From positions 207,465 through 271,464 of the forward strand of contig DYJD01000006.1 in NCBI GenBank assembly GCA_020723325.1: a stretch of 64,000 nt of DNA. The letters run 5' to 3'. Each line of letters opens with the position of its first letter. Position 1 is the first letter of the stretch. Both the position numbers and the translations under genes were made by a program. Shown here in pieces: positions 9,654-19,326 of the stretch. Source of the stretch: Desulfosudis oleivorans (GTDB taxonomy: Bacteria; Desulfobacterota; Desulfobacteria; Desulfobacterales; SURF-7). The notes under the pieces are model-generated. The model ran no database searches and was not told where the DNA came from. It saw nothing but the letters and a program-made list of their open reading frames with translations.

Positions 9654-10280
9654 TTGGCACGGTATCGAGGCTCGGTCTGCCGCTTGTGCAGACGCGAAAA
9701 TATGAAAATGTTCTTAAAAGGCGATCGTTGTTATTCCGATAAATGCGCCTTTGATCGGAGAAGCTATGCTCCCGGACAGCACGGGCAGCGACGTGGCAAA
9801 TATTCAGGATACGGCGTTCAATTGCGTGAAAAGCAGAAAGTCAAACGGATCTATGGATTGTCTGAAAAGCAATTCCATCTGACTTTTGAAAGCGCCGACC
9901 GTCAAAAGGGTATCACCGGCAGCAATCTACTGGTCGCTCTTGAACGACGTCTCGATAATGTTGTATTTCGTCTTGGCTTTGTCAATTCCCGAACCCAGGG
10001 TCGTCATTTTGTTCGCCACAATCATTTTCTTGTAAATGGGAAAAAGGTAAACATTCCCTCATATCAAGTAACGATGGGCGACGTTGTAGAAACTCGTGAA
10101 AAGAGTAAAAACGTTCAAAGCATCATCGATTCGATAAACGCGGTTGTCCGCCGAGGGTTGCCCCAATGGCTCGACCTTGACAAGGATAAGCAAAAAGGTA
10201 TGATCAAAACCTTGCCTACAAGGGAAGACATCACCACTCCGATCAAGGAACAACTGATCGTTGAACTGTATTCGAAATAA
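9654..10280 (+). CDS. rpsD: 30S ribosomal protein S4, zinc (C+) form
   Basis: S4 nucleates 30S assembly at the five-way junction of 16S rRNA. The 208-residue product starts at a TTG after GGGAGGAAAAAC. The N-terminal zinc site is intact with C9, C12, C26 and C31, the same spacing as in Bacillus-type S4. The S4 RNA-binding domain follows ([34 protein letters not shown] region, residues about 100-135). In E. coli S4 is the alpha-operon autorepressor; whether this holds here cannot be read from the sequence. Confidence 0.97.
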   Translation: MARYRGSVCRLCRRENMKMFLKGDRCYSDKCAFDRRSYAPGQHGQRRGKYSGYGVQLREKQKVKRIYGLSEKQFHLTFESADRQKGITGSNLLVALERRLDNVVFRLGFVNSRTQGRHFVRHNHFLVNGKKVNIPSYQVTMGDVVETREKSKNVQSIIDSINAVVRRGLPQWLDLDKDKQKGMIKTLPTREDITTPIKEQLIVELYSK

Positions 10281-10297
10281 ATTGCTCTTTGGTTGCC

Positions 10298-10326
10298 AAC
10301 CACCCATTTTCCAAGATTGGGTGGTT
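10298..10326 (+). promoter_or_regulatory. Hairpin between rpsD and rpoA
   Basis: A perfect nine-base stem (AACCACCCA at 10298-10306 with TGGGTGGTT at 10318-10326) encloses an 11-base loop in the 100-base gap between rpsD and rpoA. No run of T follows, so it is not a simple intrinsic terminator. Its place suggests an attenuator, an RNase processing site or a stabilising element that tunes rpoA relative to the ribosomal genes; that role is inferred. Confidence 0.6.
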
Positions 10327-10380
10327 CAATATATAAATTGAATGCCGTTGCATTTCCTCTGAAAACGGAGAAAGAAAAAT

Positions 10381-11400
10381 ATGTCATCAAATGAACTCAT
10401 GTACATGAATTGGCGGGAGATGATCAAACCCAAAAAGGTCGAGGTCTCTTCCACGCCTTCCTATGGGAAATTCATTTGGGAACCACTTGAAAGAGGATTC
10501 GGCATTACGATCGGTAATTCATTGCGGCGTATTATACTCTCTTCTTTGCATGGCGCAGCGATTGTTTCCGTTAAAATCGAATCTGTCATGCATGAGTTTT
10601 CCGTAGTGGAAGGGGTCCTGGAAGATGTTTCGGAAATCCTGCTGAATCTTAAAGAGGTACGCCTGCGGGTCAAAGACTCTGAACCGAAAACATTGCACAT
10701 CAATGCCAAAGGTGAAAAACGTGTCACCGCCGCCGACATTATCAGTCCGGACGGCCGGGTGGAGATTCTGAACCCGGAAAGACATATCGCCACCCTGTCT
10801 GAAAATGCCGAGCTTAAAATGACCATGATCGTGAAAGTCGGAAAGGGATATTCGCTGGCCGAGTCCCATAAGGATTCGGAAGCGCCCATCGGCACAATCC
10901 CAATTGATGCGGTCTTTGCACCCATCAAACGCGTCAACTACGTTGTCGGTAATGCCCGCGTGGGTCAGCGTACGGATTATGACAAATTGACCTTCGAGGT
11001 TTGGACCGACGGCAGTATTTTGCCGGAAGATACAGTTTCCTATGCTGCCAAAATTCTCAAAGAACAGATGAATATTTTCATCAATTTCGATGAGGAGGCG
11101 GAACCCACCACATCTCGTAAAAAGGATGACGACAAGTCAAAGCAGTTCAATGAGAATTTATATCGCAATGTGGATGAACTGGAACTATCCGTTCGTAGCG
11201 CCAATTGCCTGAAGAATGCTGATATCCTTAAGATTTATCAGCTTGTTCAAAAAACCGAAGCCGATATGTTGAAGACTAAAAATTTCGGAAGAAAATCACT
11301 TAACGAAATCAAGGAAGTCCTAAACGAGATGGGCCTTTCTCTGGGGATGAAACTAGATGGATTCGTACCACCGGAAGAAAATGAAGAGGAAGGGGAGTAA
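10381..11400 (+). CDS. rpoA: DNA-directed RNA polymerase subunit alpha
   Basis: The alpha subunit forms the dimer scaffold of RNA polymerase, and its C-terminal domain binds UP elements and activators. The 339-residue product has normal length. The N-terminal domain includes [21 protein letters not shown] and [20 protein letters not shown] linker rich in charged residues (about 235-255) precedes the C-terminal domain with [18 protein letters not shown] and [20 protein letters not shown]. The acidic tail [10 protein letters not shown] is typical. ATG follows GGAGAAAGAAAAAT. Confidence 0.98.
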   Translation: MSSNELMYMNWREMIKPKKVEVSSTPSYGKFIWEPLERGFGITIGNSLRRIILSSLHGAAIVSVKIESVMHEFSVVEGVLEDVSEILLNLKEVRLRVKDSEPKTLHINAKGEKRVTAADIISPDGRVEILNPERHIATLSENAELKMTMIVKVGKGYSLAESHKDSEAPIGTIPIDAVFAPIKRVNYVVGNARVGQRTDYDKLTFEVWTDGSILPEDTVSYAAKILKEQMNIFINFDEEAEPTTSRKKDDDKSKQFNENLYRNVDELELSVRSANCLKNADILKIYQLVQKTEADMLKTKNFGRKSLNEIKEVLNEMGLSLGMKLDGFVPPEENEEEGE

Positions 11401-11408
11401 ATAGTCCG

Positions 11409-11909
11409 ATGAGACATAGAAAAAGCGGTATCAAACTTAACAGGACCACCAGTCACAGGGAATCCATGTTCAAAAACATGGTCACTTCGTTATTCAAATA
11501 TGATCGCATTCAAACCACGGATGTCAAAGCCAAAGAGCTGAGAAGGCTGGCGGATAAAGTAATTACCCTGGCCAAACGCGGTGATTTACATGCCAGGCGG
11601 CAAGTATTGACCATCATCCGTGAAAAAGATGTTGTTCACAAGCTTTTTGAAGAGGTCGGGCAGCGCTTCAGCGCGACGACCAGCGGATATACGCGGATCG
11701 TTAAAACCGGATATCGGGCCGGAGATGCCGCGCCCATGTCCATGATCGAATTGATCGCTAAATCCGATGACAAAAAGCAGAAAAAGCAAAAGGACGAGAA
11801 AACAAAAACCAAAACTCCAAAAGCTGCGGCTGACCAGTCCCAAACCAAGGCCTCTACTTCCGCACCCAAAGGTGAGCCGGTTGCCCAAGCGGATGAGGCC
11901 AAAGCCTAA
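11409..11909 (+). CDS. rplQ: 50S ribosomal protein L17 with a long C-terminal tail
   Basis: L17 lies near the tunnel exit. The core (residues 1-118) is typical: [20 protein letters not shown] and [23 protein letters not shown]. The product is 166 residues, while the family is usually 115-140; the surplus is a C-terminal tail of about 45 residues rich in K, T, A and P ([20 protein letters not shown]), expected to be disordered. Lysine-rich tails of this sort occur in some Deltaproteobacteria. The gene starts eight bases after rpoA and is followed by a strong terminator. Confidence 0.96.
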   Translation: MRHRKSGIKLNRTTSHRESMFKNMVTSLFKYDRIQTTDVKAKELRRLADKVITLAKRGDLHARRQVLTIIREKDVVHKLFEEVGQRFSATTSGYTRIVKTGYRAGDAAPMSMIELIAKSDDKKQKKQKDEKTKTKTPKAAADQSQTKASTSAPKGEPVAQADEAKA

Positions 11910-11951
11910 GGATAGAATTTTCAATTCGATTTTTCCCATTGATCATTTTTC

Positions 11952-11988
11952 AAAAGCCCTGCTTTTAAACAGCAGGGCTTTTTTTTTA
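11952..11988 (+). terminator. Intrinsic terminator of the ribosomal supercluster
   Basis: An exact nine-base stem (AGCCCTGCT at 11955-11963 with AGCAGGGCT at 11971-11979) is preceded by A residues and followed by an unbroken run of nine T. It lies 43 bases after rplQ and ends the long + strand transcript. Confidence 0.93.
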
Positions 11989-12005
11989 AGGGGAACTCAA
12001 GCCCA

Positions 12006-12512
12006 ATGGATTCAAGACCAAGTGTCGGGATGCAAAAAATTCAGAATAGGAAAAACGAATATGTAGTTGGAGTCATTTCAGACACCCATGGCCGGCTGCC
12101 CCTTGCTGCATTGAATGCATTTCGTGACTGCCATGTGATTATTCATGCCGGTGATATTGATTCACCTGAGATCCTCAACCGACTTGGAGAAATGGCCCCC
12201 ACCATTGCCGTGCGTGGGAATATGGACCAGGGTAACTGGGCTGAAGCCATTCCCATTGTCAGGTCGATTCAAGTGGGCGAAGTTGTATTTTTCATCCGTC
12301 ATATTTTAAATGATTCGATTTTCGCAAAAAAAGATGTGCAGGTTATCATCCATGGGCATACGCACCAGCCTGAGGTACGGGTTGAGGGCACTCGAATTTT
12401 TTTGAACCCGGGAAGCGCAAGTGCGCCGCGGAATCAGCATGGACCTACTGTGGCCAAGTTGTACGTACGCGGGAAAGATCTAAAAGTTGAGCATATCGCG
12501 CTTGACAAGTAG
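12006..12512 (+). CDS. YfcE/MJ0936-type metallophosphoesterase
   Basis: A 168-residue predicted cytosolic phosphodiesterase of the calcineurin-like superfamily. The metal ligands are all visible: D26-x-H28 (SDTHG), D50 in HAGDID, N72 with D74 in GNMD, and GHTH near residue 118 followed by NPGSAS. Members of the MJ0936/YfcE group hydrolyse phosphodiester model substrates, and the physiological substrate is usually unknown. The start at 12006 is supported by AAGGGGA upstream; an internal ATG at 12030 is possible. It is the first gene after the ribosomal terminator. Confidence 0.88.
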   Translation: MDSRPSVGMQKIQNRKNEYVVGVISDTHGRLPLAALNAFRDCHVIIHAGDIDSPEILNRLGEMAPTIAVRGNMDQGNWAEAIPIVRSIQVGEVVFFIRHILNDSIFAKKDVQVIIHGHTHQPEVRVEGTRIFLNPGSASAPRNQHGPTVAKLYVRGKDLKVEHIALDK

Positions 12513-12620
12513 TCCAGCCCCAGATTATCGGGAGCCTGCTAGAACTTTAAAGTGCCGCTTTACAATTCTGTTGAGGATTGATACTCTGACCTGAGAATAC
12601 GAATATGGAAAGGATTAATC

Positions 12621-13109
12621 ATGGAGAAATGTCCTTGCGGTTCAGGAAAATCGTTTTCAACCTGTTGCGAACCTATAATCACCGGTACGGAATCAGCTCA
12701 AACCGCTGTAGAATTGATGCGCGCACGTTACAGCGCCTTTGTTACATCCAAGATTGAATTTATCTTGGACACCATTCACCCGGAAAAAAAAGCCCAGCAT
12801 GATGAAAGAACCTTGCGCAGCTGGGCGGAAAAATCCCAATGGTTATCCATTGAAATTCTCAGAACGGAAAAGGGCGGTCCTTCTGATACGGAAGGTCAGG
12901 TGGAATTTATCGCCAGGTACCGGCGCAAAGAGAAAAAAGAAGCCCACCATGAAATCGCCTCTTTTAAAAAGAATGATAACAGATGGTTTTTTTATGATGG
13001 CGAAGCGCCCAACCCGGAGCAGTATGTGCGCGAGCAAGCCAAGGTCGGCCGGAATGATCCATGTCCATGCGGAAGCGGCAAGAAATTCAAGAAATGCTGT
13101 TCAAAATAA
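12621..13109 (+). CDS. YchJ-family SEC-C motif protein
   Basis: A 162-residue protein with SEC-C zinc motifs at both ends: [13 protein letters not shown] near the N-terminus and [18 protein letters not shown] at the C-terminus. Between them is the YchJ domain with [11 protein letters not shown] and a segment resembling an NTF2-like fold (ADERTLR-like, [16 protein letters not shown]). SEC-C motifs bind zinc and, in SecA, SecB; the role of stand-alone YchJ proteins is not known. ATG follows GGAAAGGATTAATC. Confidence 0.88.
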   Translation: MEKCPCGSGKSFSTCCEPIITGTESAQTAVELMRARYSAFVTSKIEFILDTIHPEKKAQHDERTLRSWAEKSQWLSIEILRTEKGGPSDTEGQVEFIARYRRKEKKEAHHEIASFKKNDNRWFFYDGEAPNPEQYVREQAKVGRNDPCPCGSGKKFKKCCSK

Positions 13110-13134
13110 TTGAAACAAATGGGAGAAAGACGCC

Positions 13135-13464
13135 ATGATGGAAAATACCTCCGATGCTTTTGCCGAAAAGCGGAAATATCCACGCAAGCCATGTCTGATC
13201 TCAGTTGAATGCGGCATGAAGGATAGTATTTTTACAAACCATATCCAAAATATCAGCTACGACGGTGTCTACATCGAGACCACCGAGCCGTTCACCCTTG
13301 GGCAAGAAATTTCTTTGCGCATACTTGCGCCCTATAAATTGAATCAAATAAAGAATATCATTGGTGAGATCATTCGGGTGGAGCCGCTGGGAATCGCCGT
13401 GCGCTTTAAAAAGGAAGATCCGGTGCAGGAAGCGCTGATTCGGGCATTTGTCGAAAATATTTAA
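13135..13464 (+). CDS. PilZ domain protein
   Basis: A 109-residue single-domain PilZ protein, predicted to bind cyclic di-GMP. The two ligand motifs are present: the R-x-x-x-R-type element in KRKYPRKPC near residues 11-19 and the D/N-x-S-x-x-G element as NISYDG around residue 39. It lies directly upstream of a stand-alone receiver domain and a hybrid histidine kinase in the same direction, which suggests a signalling cluster linking phosphorelay and second messenger. The output is unknown. Confidence 0.85.
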   Translation: MMENTSDAFAEKRKYPRKPCLISVECGMKDSIFTNHIQNISYDGVYIETTEPFTLGQEISLRILAPYKLNQIKNIIGEIIRVEPLGIAVRFKKEDPVQEALIRAFVENI

Positions 13465-13503
13465 TTTGTTTCGATTTTCCCCTCCCTCCAGGAAATCAGG
13501 CCC

Positions 13504-13887
13504 ATGATTGAAAAAAAAATTTTGTTTGTGGATGATGAAGAGTCACAGCGCGACGTCATGGGAAGAGTTTTACACAAAATGGGTTATCAAGTGACTTTGT
13601 GCAGTAGCGGTGAAAATGCACTGGAAATATTGAAAAATGAAAGATTCCCGGTGATCATTACCGACTTGAATATGACCGGTATGGATGGCAGCATGTTGTG
13701 CAAATTCATCCGTCAACAAGATGCCCAGACAATCATCTATGCCCTTTCCGGGTACATTGAGGCCTATGATGATAAGAAATTAAAGGAGATCGGTTTTGAC
13801 GGGTATTTGCGCAAACCCACCACTTTCAAGGTGTTAAAAAAGGTGATTGACGGCGCATTTGAAAAAATTGCCCGGAATGTTAAATAA
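13504..13887 (+). CDS. Single-domain response regulator (CheY-like)
   Basis: A 127-residue receiver domain with no output domain. Key residues are present: acidic pocket D10-D11-E12, phosphoacceptor D53 (ITDLNM), S81 in the T/S position and K103 in LRKP. It is probably phosphorylated by the hybrid kinase encoded 45 bases downstream and passes phosphate on or acts through protein contact. The ATG lies a few bases after CAGGAAATCAGG. Confidence 0.88.
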   Translation: MIEKKILFVDDEESQRDVMGRVLHKMGYQVTLCSSGENALEILKNERFPVIITDLNMTGMDGSMLCKFIRQQDAQTIIYALSGYIEAYDDKKLKEIGFDGYLRKPTTFKVLKKVIDGAFEKIARNVK

Positions 13888-13932
13888 ACAGCCCGTGACA
13901 GGGAATGAAGCTTCTCTTCTGTAACCATTACT

Positions 13933-15609
13933 TTGGTGGTGATTGATTTGCAAAGGGTCAAGTATTTGCTATCCCTGGCTGAAAGCCGGCGTTGCCTTGA
14001 AAAAACAAAAAAAGAACTGACCCATGTAAAGACCCAGCTTAACAAAGCCCTCCGCGAAAAGCAAAAAGCCGAGGAAACCATCGGCGACCTTAGCCAGCAA
14101 TTGCGCTCCTTCCACGCAAATTCACCGGATATTATTTTCACCCTTGGTTATGACGGTGAGTTTATTTTTGTGAATCCAGCCTGGGAGAGACTTTTGGGCT
14201 ATACCACCGATGAGGTTATCGGCCGCTACTTCGTGGATTTTTGCCAAGAGGAAGACCATCCTAAATATCGACGAATGTTCAAACAGGTCCGGGATGAAAA
14301 AAAAATCCTGCGCGACGTTCGCGGAATTTTGCTCCATAAAGACGGCTCTCCGCGCCTGCTCAATTTCAACGGTGCCCCGAATATGGATAAGGATGGAAAA
14401 ATCATCGGCATGGTGGGTTTCCTGAAAGATATCACGGAGCAGGATAAATTACAGGCCCAACTCCTGCACGCGCAAAAAATGGAAGCAATCGGAGTGCTTG
14501 CCGGCGGGGTGGCCCATGATTTTAATAATTTACTCCAGGCCATCAGTGGGTATGCGGATTTGTTGTTGCTTGATCTGGACGAAAAGTCCGGAGGCTTCAG
14601 TGAATTGCAGGAAATCCGGCAAACCGCCCGGCGGGGGGCCGAGTTGACCAAGCATCTGCTTACCTTCAGCCGCAAATTGGAAAGCAAGCTGCGCCCCATC
14701 TCCCTGAATCATGAAATCCAGCGAGTGCGTAATCTGCTGGAAAGAACCATACCGAAAATGATCCGCATTGAATTAAAACTGATGCCGGAGCCTACCATCA
14801 TTAATGCCGACCCTGTTCAGATTGAGCAGGTCCTGATGAATCTCGGCGTGAATGCCAGGGATGCCATGCCGGAGGGCGGCCTGTTGTCCATTAAGACGGA
14901 AAGAATGGTGCTGGACAGCCAATTTTGTAAAACCCACCTGCATTTGACTCCCGGAGAATATTTTTGCATCACCTTCAGCGATACCGGAATGGGGATGGAC
15001 AGCCATATATTGGAACATATTTATGAACCGTTTTTTACTACCAAGAAAGCTAGAAAAGGTACCGGGCTGGGTCTGTCGATAGTATATGGGATCGTAAAAA
15101 ATCATGGCGGCTATATCCTCTGTGAAAGCAAGCCGGCAAAAGGAACCACATTTAAAATATACTTCCCTGTGCTGGATCAAGGGGCGGTTTCGGTATTGCC
15201 CGTGACAGTGCTGCGGGAAAAGGATGCTTCCCTGATGGGAACTGAAACCATCATGTTGGTGGACGATGATATCAAAGTGCGTCAGGTGGGCGAAAAAATT
15301 CTCAAGAAATTCGGCTATAAAATGATAACAGTCTCCTCCGGTGAGGCGGCCCTTAAAGGGTTTCGCCGTAAATACCAGCAGATTGATCTTGTGCTGCTGG
15401 ATGTAAATATGCCGGGAATGGGCGGGAAACGCTGTCTGGAAGAAATGCTGAAAATCAAACCCGACGCCAAAATTATCATTACAACCGGTTATCCGGTGAG
15501 CGATCAATATAAACGGGAAATCGCCGGCCGGATCGCCGGTTATATCAACAAGCCCTATGTATCGGAAACCCTCTTGCGCAAAACACGGGAAGTCCTGGGC
15601 CGACGGTAA
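13933..15609 (+). CDS. Soluble PAS hybrid histidine kinase with C-terminal receiver
   Basis: A 558-residue sensor kinase without membrane segments. Order: N-terminal coiled coil (about 15-60), PAS domain (about 62-170, ending in a GFLKDITEQ PAC motif), dimerisation/phosphoacceptor domain with H195 in GGVAHDFNNLL, ATPase domain with the N box VNARDAMPEGG, G1 box SDTGMGMD and G2 box KGTGLGLSIVYG, then a receiver domain from about residue 435 with the phospho-Asp in LLDVNMPGM. The start is uncertain: TTG at 13933 is followed by in-frame GTG codons and no good binding site is visible. It likely works with the receiver and PilZ proteins upstream. Confidence 0.88.
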   Translation: MVVIDLQRVKYLLSLAESRRCLEKTKKELTHVKTQLNKALREKQKAEETIGDLSQQLRSFHANSPDIIFTLGYDGEFIFVNPAWERLLGYTTDEVIGRYFVDFCQEEDHPKYRRMFKQVRDEKKILRDVRGILLHKDGSPRLLNFNGAPNMDKDGKIIGMVGFLKDITEQDKLQAQLLHAQKMEAIGVLAGGVAHDFNNLLQAISGYADLLLLDLDEKSGGFSELQEIRQTARRGAELTKHLLTFSRKLESKLRPISLNHEIQRVRNLLERTIPKMIRIELKLMPEPTIINADPVQIEQVLMNLGVNARDAMPEGGLLSIKTERMVLDSQFCKTHLHLTPGEYFCITFSDTGMGMDSHILEHIYEPFFTTKKARKGTGLGLSIVYGIVKNHGGYILCESKPAKGTTFKIYFPVLDQGAVSVLPVTVLREKDASLMGTETIMLVDDDIKVRQVGEKILKKFGYKMITVSSGEAALKGFRRKYQQIDLVLLDVNMPGMGGKRCLEEMLKIKPDAKIIITTGYPVSDQYKREIAGRIAGYINKPYVSETLLRKTREVLGRR

Positions 15610-15627
15610 AATTTTAATTTGCCTTTC

Positions 15628-16011
15628 CTATCCGCATTTGGCAACACATTTGATTTCCACCAAGGCGTTTTTGGGGAGACTGCTGACCGCCACCACGGCC
15701 CGGGCAGGTTTGTGGTCTGAGAAAAATTCCCGATAGATCGTATTAAATTCGGTGAAGCGCTCCATGGCTGTGAGATACACGTCCACTGAAATAACACGGT
15801 CATAGCCACTTCCGCCGGCTGCTAAAATTGCGCCGAGATTCTGGAGAACCCGGCGCGTCTGCCGGTCGAATTCAGGGCCGACCAGTTCGCCGGTTACTGG
15901 ATCCAAGCCTATTTGGCCGCTGATGAAAAGCCAACCGCCAACTGCGATTGCTTGGGAATATGGGCCGATGGCTGCCGGTGCGGAAGTGGTTTGGACTGTT
16001 TTGAGTTCCAT
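15628..16011 (-). CDS. ridA: RidA family protein (reactive enamine/imine deaminase)
   Basis: RidA hydrolyses 2-aminoacrylate and related enamines released by PLP enzymes, protecting them from damage. The 127-residue product has the family length and the signature region at the C-terminus: the catalytic Arg in KPARAVVAVSSLP and the Glu in ALVEIKCVA. The N-terminal IGPYSQAIAVGGWLFISGQIG is also typical. It starts at ATG after AAAGGAGGGATATTC and is convergent with the hybrid kinase, 18 bases away. Confidence 0.93.
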   Translation of the reverse strand: MELKTVQTTSAPAAIGPYSQAIAVGGWLFISGQIGLDPVTGELVGPEFDRQTRRVLQNLGAILAAGGSGYDRVISVDVYLTAMERFTEFNTIYREFFSDHKPARAVVAVSSLPKNALVEIKCVAKCG

Positions 16012-16099
16012 GAATATCCCTCCTTTTGTTATTGATTGTGTTCCTTATATCCATCAACCTAATTCATTGTAAATTATTTTTTTTGCCCGGGCCTTAAGC

Positions 16100-16128
16100 T
16101 TGTCTCCTTGCCGGAGCTGCTGTATATT
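16100..16128 (+). promoter_or_regulatory. Candidate sigma-70 promoter for thioredoxin-2
   Basis: TTGTCT (16100-16105) and TATATT (16123-16128) are separated by exactly 17 bases and lie 42 bases upstream of the trxC ATG, in the divergent gap with ridA. Seen by eye only. Confidence 0.45.
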
Positions 16129-16169
16129 GGGAATAAAGAAAAACACCGATATGAAGAGCGAGGAACCTG

Positions 16170-16616
16170 ATGACTCCCTTTTATTTCCGTTGTCCTGACT
16201 GTGGAACCCGGAACCGAATTCCAGCGGACAAGGTTGGAAAAAGCGCCAAATGCGGCAAATGCAGCGCTGTCATGGATACCAACGAGTTGCGCATTCAGGC
16301 GCCGGTTACCGTGATGGACAAGGATTTCAGCCGGCTGATATTGAAGTCGCCCCTGCCGGTGCTTTTGGACTGCTGGGCGCCCTGGTGCGGTCCTTGTCAA
16401 ATTCTTGGACCTGTATTGACGGAACTGGCCGCTGCCTGGCAAGGTAAAATCCGCATCTGCAAATTGAATGTGGATCAAAATCCGGAGACTGCCGCCAGAT
16501 TTCATGTTCGCAGTGTGCCCACCCTCTTGATCTTTGATAAAGGGCAGTTGCAGGACAGTATGGCCGGTGCCCTGCCCAAGCACCAGATCATGCGAAAAAT
16601 GGCCGCCTATTTGTAG
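16170..16616 (+). CDS. trxC: Thioredoxin-2 type (zinc-ribbon thioredoxin)
   Basis: A 148-residue cytosolic disulfide reductase. It has an N-terminal zinc ribbon with C8-x2-C11 and C28-x2-C31, then a thioredoxin domain with the active site W72-C-G-P-C76 and the cis-proline segment VRSVPTLLIF. This architecture and length match TrxC (Trx2), which is often linked to oxidative stress. Downstream genes follow closely but have unrelated functions. Confidence 0.92.
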   Translation: MTPFYFRCPDCGTRNRIPADKVGKSAKCGKCSAVMDTNELRIQAPVTVMDKDFSRLILKSPLPVLLDCWAPWCGPCQILGPVLTELAAAWQGKIRICKLNVDQNPETAARFHVRSVPTLLIFDKGQLQDSMAGALPKHQIMRKMAAYL

Positions 16617-16643
16617 GGTGGTAAATCTAAAGAACAGTGCAAG

Positions 16644-17534
16644 ATGGATCTACTAGACCATAAATGCAGCCTGATCATCAAAGAAATTTTGGATTGGCTT
16701 CAGCATGGAATTCACATGGATGCTTCCATACAAGCCTACATCCATTCTACTTTTGCCGTTGCAAGGCCCGCGGAGATCAGGCTTATCCTGGATCAGGAAG
16801 GGGGTTGCGAAAAGGATACGCTCTTGGATTTGTTGTTTTACCCAACTGGGGCCATTCAGAATCGTTTAGAGCCAATCCTGGCGGATTGCTGCTTTGATCC
16901 ACAGGATGAGCAATACATTGCCGAGCATATTATAAATGCACAGCCCCAAGCCATGATCCACTATCCAGGTAGCGGTGCCATAACGACCATCAGGGTTCCG
17001 GCTGAATCCATTCAGAATCTGATCAAGCGTCTGCGCCTTTCAAAACATCCGGATATAGCCTTGTTGCAAACAATTAAAGCGCATATTCCGGAAGCGGAAT
17101 GCTTTTCCATTCTGGTGAGAATCCGCAATGCAGACCTGCCGTGCGATGCTGGCGTGGTTGAGTTTTTAAATCTTTTTTTTAAAACAATTCAATACGATGA
17201 ATCCTATTTCAGGGACTGCTTGGATTTTATCTTGACCTTTCTATCTGAACTTTCCAGCTTCGATGATATTTGTGGAGCACTGATAGTTAAAAAGCATAGA
17301 CTGGTCGCCCTTCTCAGGCGGGCTGAAAATTTTACCGGTCGATTGCGAAGAGCCAATGCGGAAATGATGATGCTTTCCGGTCAAAAAGAACCTTACCTGA
17401 ATTCAGAGAGCCTGCGCAAAACCATGGGCATTATTGATCTGCTGACAGTGAAATTGTTCGGACAAGCCAAGCAAATCCCTATTTACAAAAAAGTGCGGTT
17501 GGGATACACAATTCCTTTATTGTTTTTATTGTAA
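16644..17534 (+). CDS. Hypothetical protein
   Basis: A 296-residue protein that I do not recognise. It has no signal peptide and no clear membrane segment except a hydrophobic last ten residues (YTIPLLFLL). The composition looks helical and mildly acidic, with several cysteines, including a CC pair near residue 80. It begins with ATG after AAGAACAGTGCAAG, 27 bases after trxC, and the next gene, lolA, follows after 29 bases, so it is probably co-transcribed with both. No catalytic motif is evident. Confidence 0.7.
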   Translation: MDLLDHKCSLIIKEILDWLQHGIHMDASIQAYIHSTFAVARPAEIRLILDQEGGCEKDTLLDLLFYPTGAIQNRLEPILADCCFDPQDEQYIAEHIINAQPQAMIHYPGSGAITTIRVPAESIQNLIKRLRLSKHPDIALLQTIKAHIPEAECFSILVRIRNADLPCDAGVVEFLNLFFKTIQYDESYFRDCLDFILTFLSELSSFDDICGALIVKKHRLVALLRRAENFTGRLRRANAEMMMLSGQKEPYLNSESLRKTMGIIDLLTVKLFGQAKQIPIYKKVRLGYTIPLLFLL

Positions 17535-17563
17535 ATACTTTCAGGTTGGATAGGATTTCGATC

Positions 17564-18280
17564 ATGAAGAAAAAGATATTGAATATCCTTTTGCATGCCG
17601 TTCTTTTGGTGGTTGTCGTGGGCATCGCCCAGCCGGGCTTCTGTCTGAAGGCAACATCGGTGGAAAAGACGGAGACAACCGAGAGGGAAGAAACCCAATT
17701 AACATTGAACGCGCTTCTTGAAAAAATAGAAGCAAGCTATCCAGTCGCCGGTTTTTCAGCGGATTTCATTCAGGTCTCCACGCTGAAGGCCATGCAAATC
17801 AGCGACAATGCTTCCGGCCGGGCCTTGTTCAAACGGCCCGGCATGATGCGCTGGGAATATGAAAAGCCGGAGCGCCAGCAAATCATAACAGACGGAAAAA
17901 ATCTCTGGGTATACCGACCGGATGACAAGCAGGTTTCGGTGGGTTCTTTCCCGGCCTTTTTCGGCGATGGAAAAGGCGCGAGCTTCTTGTCGGACATCAA
18001 TCTGTTGCGGAAAAAATTCCACATCATTCTAATGGGCCGGAACGATGGGGGCGACTATCTGCTGCACCTTAAGCCCATGGAGCCCAATCCGGACATTGCC
18101 CAGATCCAGTTGACAGTATCCAAAAAGACATTTTTCGTCTACCAGGTGGTTACCCTGAATTCATACGGCGATGAGACCCGCATCGAGCTGACCCGCATTG
18201 AACCCAAAGAAACATTGGACAACGAGCTTTTCAATTTTAAAATTCCTGAAAATACGGATGTCATTCAACTGAACGAATAA
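17564..18280 (+). CDS. lolA: Outer-membrane lipoprotein carrier LolA
   Basis: LolA is the periplasmic chaperone that receives lipoproteins from LolCDE and hands them to LolB at the outer membrane. The 238-residue product starts at ATG 17564 after GGATAGGA (a TTG at 17546 is less likely) and has a signal peptide (residues about 1-25). The LolA pattern is clear: [50 protein letters not shown] and a C-terminal [12 protein letters not shown]. Its presence supports a Gram-negative envelope. nadA follows after 14 bases. Confidence 0.92.
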   Translation: MKKKILNILLHAVLLVVVVGIAQPGFCLKATSVEKTETTEREETQLTLNALLEKIEASYPVAGFSADFIQVSTLKAMQISDNASGRALFKRPGMMRWEYEKPERQQIITDGKNLWVYRPDDKQVSVGSFPAFFGDGKGASFLSDINLLRKKFHIILMGRNDGGDYLLHLKPMEPNPDIAQIQLTVSKKTFFVYQVVTLNSYGDETRIELTRIEPKETLDNELFNFKIPENTDVIQLNE

Positions 18281-18294
18281 ACCCTGAGGGCCAC

Positions 18295-19206
18295 ATGCAA
18301 AGCGCAATACGCCGGCTGGTGAAAGAAAAAAAAGCAATCATTTTGGCGCATAACTATCAGCCGCCGGAAATTCAGGACCTGGCTGATCTGTGCGGCGATT
18401 CATTGGAATTGAGCATCAAGGCGGCCCAGACCGATGCGGAAATCATCGTTTTTTGCGGGGTGCACTTCATGGCAGAGACCGCATCCATTTTATCCCCGCA
18501 GAAGACCGTCTTGCTTCCCAGGGAAGACGCCGGCTGCCTCATGGCGGACATGATCGATCCCGAATCCTTGAAACTGAAGATCGATCAACTACCCCCCATG
18601 CCGGTGGTCACCTATGTGAATTCTACAGCCGCGGTCAAGGCGCTTTCCACTATCTGCTGCACTTCCGCCAATGTCATCGATGTGGTCAACAGCTTGGATG
18701 CCCCTGAAATTTTAATGACTCCGGATCGCAATCTGGCCCGTTACGCCGCAGCTCATACCAATAAAAAAGTGCATATCTGGGACGGTTTCTGTCCCACCCA
18801 TGAATGGTTGACCGTGGAAGATGTGGAACAAGCCAAAAAAGCCTACCCCAACGCGGTTTTCATCGCCCATCCGGAATGCCGGCCGGAAGTTGTGGCCATG
18901 GCCGATGTGGTGGCCAGCACTTCCGGCATGCTCCGGCATGTGCGCCAATCCAGCCGTACAGAATTCATCATCGGCACGGAAAAGGGCTTGCTCTATCCCT
19001 TGCAAAAGGATAATCCGGACAAACGCTTTTATCCTGCCTCTGAAAAAATGCTGTGCAAGAACATGAAAAAGATTGGTCCAGAGGATGTTGTCCGAAGCCT
19101 TGAAACCATGAGCGGCGAAGTCAAGGTGCCTGAGGAAATCCGGGTGCCGGCCCTGGCCGCTGTGCAGCGCATGATCGATCTGGCCCTGAAAAAAAGAGCT
19201 TCCTGA
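18295..19206 (+). CDS. nadA: Quinolinate synthase A
   Basis: NadA condenses iminoaspartate with dihydroxyacetone phosphate to quinolinate, the first committed product of de novo NAD synthesis, using an oxygen-sensitive [4Fe-4S] cluster with one open coordination site. The 303-residue product is the compact type known from Thermotoga and many anaerobes rather than the longer E. coli type. The three cluster cysteines are C81, C166 and C254, the expected spacing. [21 protein letters not shown] at the N-terminus (for example [10 protein letters not shown]) and [11 protein letters not shown] are conserved substrate-binding parts. nadB and nadC are not nearby. Confidence 0.95.
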   Translation: MQSAIRRLVKEKKAIILAHNYQPPEIQDLADLCGDSLELSIKAAQTDAEIIVFCGVHFMAETASILSPQKTVLLPREDAGCLMADMIDPESLKLKIDQLPPMPVVTYVNSTAAVKALSTICCTSANVIDVVNSLDAPEILMTPDRNLARYAAAHTNKKVHIWDGFCPTHEWLTVEDVEQAKKAYPNAVFIAHPECRPEVVAMADVVASTSGMLRHVRQSSRTEFIIGTEKGLLYPLQKDNPDKRFYPASEKMLCKNMKKIGPEDVVRSLETMSGEVKVPEEIRVPALAAVQRMIDLALKKRAS

Positions 19207-19326
19207 TTGCTTCTTTGCTCCCGCCGACGTCTAATGGGCTCAAGCCCCGGGCTGTTGTGCGGATACATGGGGGGCATACCCCCTCTATCCATGAATTCGT
19301 GCCGCTTGTAAAAATGTCTTTTCAGA

